This document shows positions 58,301 to 64,000 of a stretch of 64,000 nt of DNA, in pieces. Origin of the DNA: Corella eumyota (lineage: Eukaryota; Chordata; Ascidiacea; Phlebobranchia; Corellidae). Every line of letters starts with the position of its first letter. Positions within the stretch are counted from its first letter, which is position 1. The stretch is from NCBI GenBank assembly GCA_963082875.1, contig OY720098.1, positions 1,488,001 through 1,552,000 of the forward strand. Direction: 5' to 3'. Below the pieces are notes generated by a model. It saw nothing but the letters and a program-made list of their open reading frames with translations. It had not been told where the DNA came from and searched no databases. Made by a program: the position numbers and the translations under genes.

Positions 58301-59361
58301 CTTGAGTAAGGCGCTATAAACGGTACGAACTCCTGCTGAGCCAGCACTTAATCAGCAGCATAATTATCGGGTAATTATAATCTATAATATCCCAAACTGC
58401 ACAGGCAACTTGAGACTGGATCGGAGTAACTGATGTTACTCTATGTTTAAGTTGCTCATTCGACTTTCCCACATCGAGAATAAAGATATATACAAAAAAA
58501 ATACTGTTTTAAAATAATCTAAATGGTTTACAAACTTGTACCTGAAACAAAAATTATTCTTCAAACAATTCTTCTCTCCCGGGTCTCCCTTAACATCTTT
58601 AACTTGATCCTGGATGTTGCAACGGAAGAGGTTATGAAGCAGGAGGACTTTCTTCCTTTCGTGCTCCTTCTGACAATGGGAATCGAGCGCCACTAGTGGT
58701 TCATAGAAGTAAAATGAGTCACTTCTTTGGTTGAAGAACTGCCCGAAAAACGTTGACCCAGAACGATGGTTTGTTAAAATAATTACTCCTAAAATGAAAG
58801 AATTATTTAATTTATTTTGCAATATGGTTGCTATGAGGTACACCACACATAAAATCGTGGATTCAATTCCCAATGAAATCATGCTGTAGCGCTCTTGAGT
58901 AAGGCGCTATAAACGGTATAAACTTCTGCTAAGCCAACACTTAATCAGCAGTATAATTATCGGGTAATTATAATCTATAATATCCCAAACTGCTAAAAGC
59001 AACTCGAGACTAGGTCGGAGTAACTGATGTTAATCTATGTTTAGGTCGTGAAGTCGACTTTCTCATATCGGGGATAATAGTTATAGTACTAATTACCTTT
59101 TCGCTTAGTTGAATGTGAATATAAACTTCTATCAACTTGGCCAATAGTTGAGAATTGTCTTTGCTTTATAAGTGCCAACGGTCTAGTATATACCAACATT
59201 GTACAGGATAGTAGAAGGACCATTAACACAATGCATTGTATCGTAAAAACCCGATATTTTATAAAACGGGAGCTTTTAACTTTTGGGAAACCAGACTTAG
59301 CGAATCGATCTCTTGATTGAGATTGTCGGATGTCCATTATCCAAGGTTGATGAAAATTCAT
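55070..59361 (-). CDS. Carbohydrate sulfotransferase, CHST1/3-like type II Golgi protein
   Basis: Transfers sulfate from PAPS to a sugar hydroxyl on glycoprotein or proteoglycan glycans in the Golgi lumen. Six exons give about 437 residues, normal for the Gal/GalNAc/GlcNAc 6-O-sulfotransferase family. A single N-terminal signal anchor spans about residues 38-58. The 5'-phosphosulfate loop is HRSGSTFFG (about 96-104), followed by FYFYEPL. The 3'-phosphate motif is HLVRDPRG (about 240-247). RYEDLCQEP and WRKWQNVLTFQEVSYVQSAC are the family's C-terminal motifs. Five joins are canonical; exon 5 to exon 6 needs a non-canonical GC donor, which is the weakest part. The exact sugar specificity cannot be told. 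Introns 1, 2, 4 and 5 are largely repeat DNA. Confidence 0.9.
55630..56106. mobile_element. MITE-like element filled with a 30-bp minisatellite
   Basis: Terminal inverted repeats of about 33 bp at 55630-55662 and 56074-56106 (outer end GGRTCACGTATG) differ at about four positions. Flanks GAAAAAAT and GAAAAATT could be an 8-bp target duplication, as hAT-type transposons make. The interior is about 13 copies of a 30-bp unit (CCTACGGTAAACGGTCCTCC...). Because 30 is divisible by 3, one frame stays open for 94 codons as repeats of GGPFTVGENL, but no splice sites tie it to the sulfotransferase. It sits in intron 5. Confidence 0.75.
56325..56600 (-). repeat. Family-1 SINE, full length
   Basis: Complete reverse-orientation copy: tail ATCCTCGATGTGGGAAAGTC at the left end, B box in reverse, and head CACTACACCACGCTGCCG at the right. 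It lies in sulfotransferase intron 5, same strand as the gene, about 60 bp past exon 5. Confidence 0.9.
56662..56770 (-). CDS. Sulfotransferase exon 5
   Basis: The acceptor TTTTTTTAG precedes 56770, completing an Arg codon, then YEDLCQEPIRIAKSIYDFIG, VDFTSNIKEWITSNTN. This is the family's conserved RYEDL...W segment. Without splicing the frame stops at 56644-56646. The only donor that gives phase 0 for exon 6 without losing the WITSNT motif is AAT|GCAAGA at 56662, a GC-type donor. Confidence 0.75.
56840..56925 (-). repeat. Family-1 SINE tail fragment
   Basis: Contains AAAAGTTACTCCAACCAAGT and CTCGGGTTGACTTTTAAAAG, a reverse-orientation match to GTAACATCAGTTACTCCGAC... of the family-1 tail, with several changes. 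Confidence 0.5.
56935..57680 (-). repeat. Family-2 SINE tandem block, 204-bp period
   Basis: Four reverse-orientation copies with AAACCTTTTGG at 57007, 57211, 57415 (AAACCCTTTGG) and about 57621. The first spacings are exactly 204 bp and two neighbouring copies are nearly identical, so a whole-SINE tandem duplication is recent here. Each unit includes the palindrome CCTTAAGG, the segment CACGTTTAAGC (reverse GTGACGTG) and a B box GTGCGGCTCGAACC. It fills most of sulfotransferase intron 4. Confidence 0.85.
57685..57851 (-). CDS. Sulfotransferase exon 4, 3'-phosphate motif
   Basis: Acceptor TTGTTCAG before 57851, donor AG|GTAAGT after 57685. Encodes VLHLVRDPRGQLSSKDQLDQ, the PAPS 3'-phosphate-binding segment, then TCGSIQQNMEAGRSIKWLED and KYRII. 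Confidence 0.93.
57953..58151 (-). CDS. Sulfotransferase exon 3
   Basis: Acceptor TTTTTACAG before 58151, donor AAG|GTGAAA after 57953. It is cysteine-rich (LTCSKGDQATCRGCEPVN), followed by RDVIAAKIIRLCDIRNLRPI and LEDPALDIK, matching the family's central K.IR...L..L region. It contains TGACGTCACGTG near 58029. Confidence 0.92.
58222..58494 (+). repeat. Family-1 SINE in sulfotransferase intron 2
   Basis: Damaged head (GGTGTGGTGCACCGGTAAAG), intact core AATCAGCAGCATAATTATCG and tail to ACATCGAGAATAAAGATATA. It occupies about 270 of the 390 bp of intron 2, antisense to the gene. Confidence 0.85.
58542..58788 (-). CDS. Sulfotransferase exon 2, 5'-PSB loop
   Basis: Acceptor TTCATTTTAG before 58788, donor AG|GTACAAG after 58542. 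Encodes GVIILTNHRSGSTFFGQFFN, the sulfate-donor-binding loop, then FYFYEPLVALDSHCQKEHER and a Cys/Lys-rich end. Confidence 0.95.
58836..59085 (+). repeat. Family-1 SINE filling sulfotransferase intron 1
   Basis: 5'-truncated copy from GTACACCACACATAAAATCG to the tail CATATCGGGGATAA. Intron 1 is 308 bp (58789-59096), so the SINE makes up about 80% of it and ends roughly 10 bp from the donor of exon 1. Confidence 0.85.
59097..59361 (-). CDS. Sulfotransferase exon 1, signal anchor
   Basis: ATG at 59361, donor AAAAG|GTAATT at 59097. Short basic cytoplasmic tail, then the membrane segment VFTIQCIVLMVLLLSCTMLV, then a stem region. A second in-frame ATG nine codons later is an alternative start. 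It joins exon 2 in phase 1. Confidence 0.82.
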
Positions 59362-59432
59362 AGCAATTCGGGTCGCATTTGTTCTTACTTTAAATCTGCC
59401 AAAACCTGTTACAAAATAATAGGTTTAAAAAC

Positions 59433-59704
59433 GGCAGCGTGGTGTAATGGTCAGAACACTTGGCTTCACTACATGATGTCCTGAGTTTGATCCCCACTGC
59501 TCTTATGCTGTAGCGCCATCAGGTAAAGCGCTATAAACGGTATAAACTTCTGCTGAGCCAGCACTTAATCAGCAGCATAATTATCAGGCAATATTAATCT
59601 ATAATATCCCAAACTGGCACAGGCAACTCGAGACTGGGTCGGAGTAACTGATGTTACTTTATGTTTAGGACCGTGAAGTCGACCCCACATCGAGGACAAA
59701 TGAA
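59433..59704 (+). repeat. Family-1 SINE upstream of the sulfotransferase
   Basis: Full-length copy with CGGCAGCGTGGTGTAATGG, a slightly altered B box GAGTTTGATCCCC, and tail to CCCCACATCGAGGACAAATG. It lies about 70 bp before the proposed start codon, within the likely promoter or 5' UTR. Confidence 0.9.
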
Positions 59705-60955
59705 TAGTAAAAAGTAAACTACAATTTGCAAAAAGATGCATTTATTTAAGTTTACGCTTTTCGATTTTTTCAACCAATAAATAAATCGTTTTTTAAGTAA
59801 CGTTTAGCAAAAACGATTAAGCAGACTTTGGTCCAACCGTGACGTAATACAACTGTTTGATTATGACGTCACACTACTGTTTATTTAATTACTTTTCATG
59901 TGGACGCAATCTAGGCTAAACAAACAACGTTTAAATAATTTGAATATTTACCAAACCAGCATTCTTACTTAAAAGCTTTTAGACTTGAAGGCAATGGGAA
60001 TCAAACACAAGACCTTTTGTTGTAATGCCAAGTGTTATACCCACTATCTTAATTGCGTAACAATTACAATTAAAAACATAATACAAAGTTATACATAGAC
60101 TTTGAATGGTAAACATAAATATAAAAACTCTATACTCGCAATTTAAAGTTATGTTAAAGCGGGTTTATTATTGTTGTACTATAGACTACGCTCGGGGCAA
60201 AATAAAGTAATTGTTTTTGTAAGTTTTATACATAGGTGATACAGTTAACTTGTTTTAAAGTTTTATTCTTCTTAAAAATATGTGTTAATGTATTTTATAG
60301 CTTAACCTATTTTTCGATTGCTTTAACATGTAACAAAATACAACGTTTCTCTTTAGGTTAATAGATCAATTGGTTTAAAGTCCACTAAATTAAGCCTAAA
60401 TGGTAATTTAACTTGATGATTAGAGTCATATTATTTTTACATTTGAATTGTGGCTGTATTTAAAACTAAGTTTATTGTACTTTAAACATGTATTTAAAGT
60501 AACTGTATTGCTTTAAGAAATATACAATTTGTATTTTAGGTAAATATTTAAAATTTAGTAAACTCTATTTGACAAAAACTCTAATGATCCACATTTTTTG
60601 TTTTATATTTTCGACTTATTTTGGGTTCCGGTTCGTCTAAACTCCTTTTACTAAACAAAACTTAGTAAAATTATCTCAATTAGTTTGAAACTTCAATTTA
60701 CAATGCTTTGTTTCGGTTATTAAATAATTTAGCTAACTGATTTTAAAGCATTTCAATCATCTGCTTGGTTACAAAAACGTTCACTAAGTTTACCTTTATA
60801 AAGTTATTCTTTGTTCGCTGTTAAGTTGTAATTTATTTCTTGTCTAACTCTCTCTCACATCGCGAGAGAAAGTCCCTTTTTCTTTTAGATTGAGCCATCA
60901 AGCGTTAAATTTCTTGCCAACCATTTCCTTACTTTCTCTATTCATCTTTAAACGC
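59705..60955. other. Intergenic DNA between sulfotransferase and lectin gene
   Basis: AT-rich with no gene. TGACGTCA lies near 59864. CTCTCTCACATCGCGAGAGA is a short inverted repeat near 60850. The promoter of the sulfotransferase should be in the first few hundred bases. Confidence 0.4.
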
Positions 60956-62085
60956 TGTGTTAACAGATAGATTATACTTGTCCCATATTTACCATTGAAC
61001 CCAGTGTTAACAGATAGTTTATACATGTTCAATATTCACCCTTGGGCCCAGTGTTAACAGATAGCTTATACATGCTCATTTTTACCCTCGAACCCAGTGT
61101 TAACAGATAGCCTATACTTGTCCCATATTCACCCTTGAACCCAGTGTTAACAGATAGCTTATACTTGTCCCATATTTACCATTGAACCCAGTGTTAACAG
61201 ATAGCTTATACATGTTCAATATTCACCCTTGGACCCAGTGTTAACAGATAGCTTATACATTCCCATATTCACCCTTGAACCCAGTGTTAACAGATAGCTT
61301 ATACATGCCCCATATTCACCCTTGAACCCAGTGTTAACAGATAGCTTAAACATGTCCAATATTCACCCTTGGACCCAGTGTTAACAGATAGCTTATACAT
61401 GCCCCATATTCACCTGTGAACCCAGTAGCTTATACATGCCCCATATTCACCTTTAAACCCCGTGTTAACAGGTAGCTTATACATGTCCTATATTCACCCT
61501 TGGACCCAGTGTTAACAAATAGCTTATACATGCCCCATATTCACCCTTGGACCCAGTGTTAACAGATAGCTTATACATGTCCCATATTCACCATTGAATC
61601 CAGTGTTAACAGATAGCTTATACATGCCCATATTTACCCTTGAACCCAGTGTTAACAGATAGCTTATACATGTCCCATATTTACCCTTGAATCCAGTGTT
61701 AACAGATAGCTTATACATGCCCCATATTCACCCTTGGACCCAGTGTTAACAGATAGCTTATACATGTCCCATATTCACCATTGAATCCAGTGTTAACAGA
61801 TAGCTTATACATGTCCCATATTCACCATTGAATCCAGTGTTAACAGATAGCTTATACATGCCCATATTCACCTGTGAAACCAGTAGCTTATACATGCCCC
61901 ATATTCACCTTTAAACCCAGTGTTAACAGATAGCTTATACATGTCCAATATTCACCCTTGGACCCAGTGTTAACAGATAGCTTATACATGTCCCATATTT
62001 ACCCTTGGACCCAGTGTTAACAGATAACTTATACTTGTCCCATATTCACCATTGAATCCAGTGTTAACAAATAGCTTATTACCAA
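60956..62085 (+). repeat. ~47-bp minisatellite, about 24 units
   Basis: Units read roughly ACCCAGTGTTAACAGATAGC then TTATACATGTCCCATATTCA then CCCTTGA. The segments CACCCTTGA, CCCAGTGTTAACAGATAGCTT correspond to CACCCTTGAGCCCGGCGTTTACAGATAGCTT of the family-2 SINE, so the array looks derived from part of that SINE. Variant units with shared deletions (GAACCCAGTAGCTTATACAT) recur at about 61420 and 61875, showing higher-order copying. Confidence 0.9.
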
Positions 62086-62237
62086 AATTAAAGAGCAATA
62101 GACATTATCAAAACTAAAAAGCATTTTCCATTTTCTAGCAGAAAATGTGGGTTAATAAAAAATGGCGTTTTCGGTAATTATTTTTCTGTAATATACCAAC
62201 AACTTATTTTCAAAGACAATTGTTTTACTTAAATTTC

Positions 62238-62243
62238 TTTATT
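62238..62243 (-). terminator. Polyadenylation signal AATAAA
   Basis: TTTATT on the plus strand, AATAAA on the minus strand, about 75 nt downstream of the stop codon of the lectin-like gene. Position and context fit a polyadenylation signal. Confidence 0.45.
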
Positions 62244-62316
62244 AAATAATTTTTAATATATAACTTACTCTCAAATATAATTTTTAAAAAAGGTATTTTT
62301 AGTAGTTCATTTTTTT

Positions 62317-62561
62317 TTAAGTTGAAGACATTTCAAACAACGCAATACCGTAGGTATATCTTAACCAGCATGCGATGCCAACAATTTGGGCTACTGCAAT
62401 AAAGAACGCCACAGAAGTTACGACAATTAAAATATTAATGTCTCTCTTCGTTACAGGTTCTATATTTCGTCGTTTCAAAAACATATCTTTAGTCATTGTT
62501 GTTGAGGTTAATAGTGACATCAGATTGGATGGTATTGTTGTTTGTGGGGTAGTAGGAATTG
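62317..62561 (-). CDS. Lectin-like gene, last exon with membrane segment
   Basis: Acceptor AATTTTTAG before 62561, stop TAA at 62317-62319. Encodes AIPTTPQTTIPSNLMSLLTS, a basic stretch FLKRRNIEPVTKRD, one hydrophobic segment and a short tail LRYTYGIALFEMSST. The basic cluster before the hydrophobic segment leaves the topology uncertain. Confidence 0.8.
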
Positions 62562-64000
62562 CTAAAAATTATTATTTAGAGCTTTATTTCATGGGTGGCG
62601 TATTTTATTTTGTGGAAAAACTTTAAAACTTGATCTAATCTAATTTTATAAGTAAAGCAGTTATTTAAAACCTAGTTCTTGCCAAAGACCTTACATACTT
62701 CTTTGACTATGTTTCTGCTACTAGGTGCTGTTAATGGTTATGGCATCAAACTACAAGCTGTTCGAGTCGCACTAATGCCACACTATTTGCCTTCAGGCCT
62801 AGAGTTACTTTAAACACGTCACAACAGCACTCTTTTTTTAATACAATGCAAAGATTTTTGGGAGTAAAGTTTCGGGTTCGAGTCGCACTAATGCCACACT
62901 ACTCGCCCTTGAGTTCACAATAAGCTCAACCCACGTCACAACAACACGCCCTTTTTCAATAAAATATGAAACCTATCACCTTAAAGTAATAAGAAAAGAA
63001 TTTTTTACATAATATTATCTTAAATAAAATGTGTGGCAGTACCAATTGTTGGAGCAAGTAGATCTCGCTGGCAAAGGTACTTATTTAGCGCATCACAATA
63101 TTCAGTTTCGTACCGAGCACTAGCCCTAGTTTGAACAAGTTTAGCACACTCTCCAGATCCGATTAAAGGTAGTTCAGCTGATCCGACGTGGACAAAACCA
63201 TTATTATCACTCCATTGAAAAGTGGTTGCATTGAACTTTTGCAGATCAACCCACACATCTTCGCTAACTGCAAAATAAGTTTGTTTAATAAAATTACCCA
63301 GTTTTGTGCTATAGTGGTTTTGTGCTCACTAAATAAGGTCTTGTGTTTGATTCCTACTGCTTCCATGTAGTTGTGCTCTTTAGAAAGTCACTATAAACAG
63401 TATAACCTCCTGCTGTACCAGTACTTAATCAGCAGCATAATTATCAGGCAATTGTTTTCAATAATATTTCAAACTGCCACAGTCAACTCGAGACAGGTTT
63501 CAGTAACAAATTTTACTCTTGTAGGGTCGTGAACTCGATCTTTACACATCAGGATTAATAAACATATCTAAATGCATTACAAAAATGTTAAATACTTACA
63601 GTTTAAAGATTTAACTTCTTCGAGTTTGTTAGTTGTGTTCAAAATAACCAAAAATGATTGTTTATTTACACAACCTTGTTTTGCAGAATTAAAATTTGTT
63701 ATAACCTCTGATACATTGTAGGCATAGGACGAATTGTATTGCTGTGTAGTGGATAATGATTGTGTTGAAAGTTGTGTGGTTGTTTCTACTGTTGTTGTTG
63801 TAGGTTGTGTGGTTGTTTCTAGTGTTGTTGATGTAGGTTGTGTGGTTGTTTCTAGTGTTGTTGTTGTAAGTTGTGTGGTTGTTTCTACTGTTGTTGTTGT
63901 AAGTTGTGTGGTTGTTTCTACTGTTGTTGTTGTAGGTTGTGTGGTTGTTTCTAGTGTTGTTGTTGTAGGTTGTGTGGTTGTTTCTAGTGTTGTTGTTGTA
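62317..64000 (-). CDS. Membrane mucin-like protein with C-type-lectin-like domain (partial)
   Basis: Only the 3' part is in the window; the 5' exons lie beyond 64000. Three exons join in phase 1. Order in the protein: Thr-rich repeats of the 11-residue unit TTTTVETTTQP (probable O-glycosylated stalk), then a C-type-lectin-like domain starting near NFNSAKQGCVNKQSFLVILN and ending CDALNKYLCQRD, then a Thr/Pro linker, and finally a membrane segment, DINILIVVTSVAFFIAVAQI. The conserved cysteines and core Trp residues are there, but the Ca-dependent sugar motifs (EPN/QPD and WND) are not, so sugar binding is doubtful. Probably a cell-surface protein; ligand unknown. Confidence 0.82.
62733..62995 (+). 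repeat. Family-2 SINE in lectin-gene intron
   Basis: Two diverged B-box units (GTTCGAGTCGCACTAATGCC), each followed by ACGTCACAACARCAC, then CCTATCACCTTAAAGTAATA. It occupies more than half of the 481-bp intron 62562-63042. Confidence 0.8.
63043..63267 (-). CDS. Lectin-like gene, exon with C-terminal half of CTLD
   Basis: Acceptor TTTTGCAG before 63267, donor TTG|GTACTG after 63043. Encodes VWVDLQKFNATTFQWSDNNG, ECAKLV and YETEYCDALNKYLCQRD, the conserved C-terminal half of a C-type-lectin fold with its last three cysteines. Confidence 0.88.
63308..63560 (+). repeat. Family-1 SINE in lectin-gene intron
   Basis: Diverged copy: TGTGTTTGATTCCTACTGC B box, AATCAGCAGCATAATTATCA core, AACTGCCACAGTCAACTCGA and end ACACATCAGGATTAATA. 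It makes up about three quarters of the 332-bp intron 63268-63599. Confidence 0.8.
63600..64000 (-). CDS. Lectin-like gene, exon with Thr-rich repeats and CTLD start (partial)
   Basis: Open to the window edge. The donor ACT|GTAAGT at 63600 leaves phase 1. It encodes the mucin-like repeats and then QQYNSSYAYNVSEVITNFNS, AKQGCVNKQSFLVILNTTNK and LEEVKSLN, the first half of the lectin fold. Confidence 0.82.
63771..64000 (-). repeat. 33-bp coding tandem repeat
   Basis: About seven units of a 33-bp repeat (plus strand GTTGTGTGGTTGTTTCTACT then GTTGTTGTTGTAG) continuing past the window edge. The 33-bp length keeps frame and gives 11-residue Thr-rich units. Units are nearly identical, so copy number is likely variable between individuals. 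Confidence 0.9.

Noticed and set aside
61524-61718. Open frame over the 47-bp minisatellite
   Set aside because: Pure tandem repeat DNA with no start context, splice sites or protein resemblance.
1-64000. Retrovirus-like, LTR, Polinton or LINE coding regions
   Set aside because: No reverse transcriptase, integrase, capsid or polymerase-like segments were recognised in the translated frames.

Overview
This window is animal nuclear DNA, very AT-rich, with spliced genes, GT-AG introns and many tRNA-derived SINEs. Two Hox genes with introns inside the homeobox, unusually long Hox intergenic spaces, and the repeat types point to an ascidian tunicate, most likely a Ciona species. The species call is inference; the Hox identities are read directly from the translated exons.

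Layout, with every convincing gene on the minus strand: (1) 1-5684, flank 3' of Hox3 with a SINE and one promoter-like island. (2) 5685-14449, Hox3: five coding exons joining in perfect phase to 702 codons, with an IFPWMKES hexapeptide and a YLCRPRR homeodomain. (3) 14450-41110, a 26.7 kb Hox3-Hox4 intergenic region with no recognisable protein gene. Its first half is nearly free of SINEs, and it holds several GC-richer islands, one with an exact PBX-MEIS composite site. (4) 41111-48106, Hox4: four coding exons, 335 codons, YPWM motif and Hox4-type homeodomain. (5) 48107-55069, Hox4 upstream DNA with islands, an old tandem repeat and a hairpin. (6) 55070-59361, a Golgi-type carbohydrate sulfotransferase in six exons, nearly all of whose introns are filled by repeats. 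(7) 60956-62085, a large minisatellite. (8) 62317 to beyond 64000, the 3' part of a membrane protein with a Thr-rich mucin-like stretch, a C-type-lectin-like domain and a C-terminal membrane segment.

Hox4 lies upstream of Hox3 in the same orientation, as in an ordered cluster. The next genes upstream of Hox4 are a sulfotransferase and a lectin-like gene, not Hox5, so the ordered cluster stops or is interrupted here. The Hox part and the flanking part differ sharply: Hox regulatory DNA is poor in SINEs and rich in TGACGTCA and TCACGTGA palindromes, while the flanking genes carry a SINE, a tandem array or a MITE in almost every intron.

Two tRNA-derived SINE families were recognised. Family 1 has an exact A box (TGGTGTAGTGG), a B box (GGTTCAATCCC) and a roughly 200-bp tail. 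Family 2 has a B box (GGTTCGAGCC), and its 80-bp B-box segment is often amplified in tandem. No retrovirus, LTR element, Polinton, CRISPR array or classical tRNA/rRNA gene was recognised.
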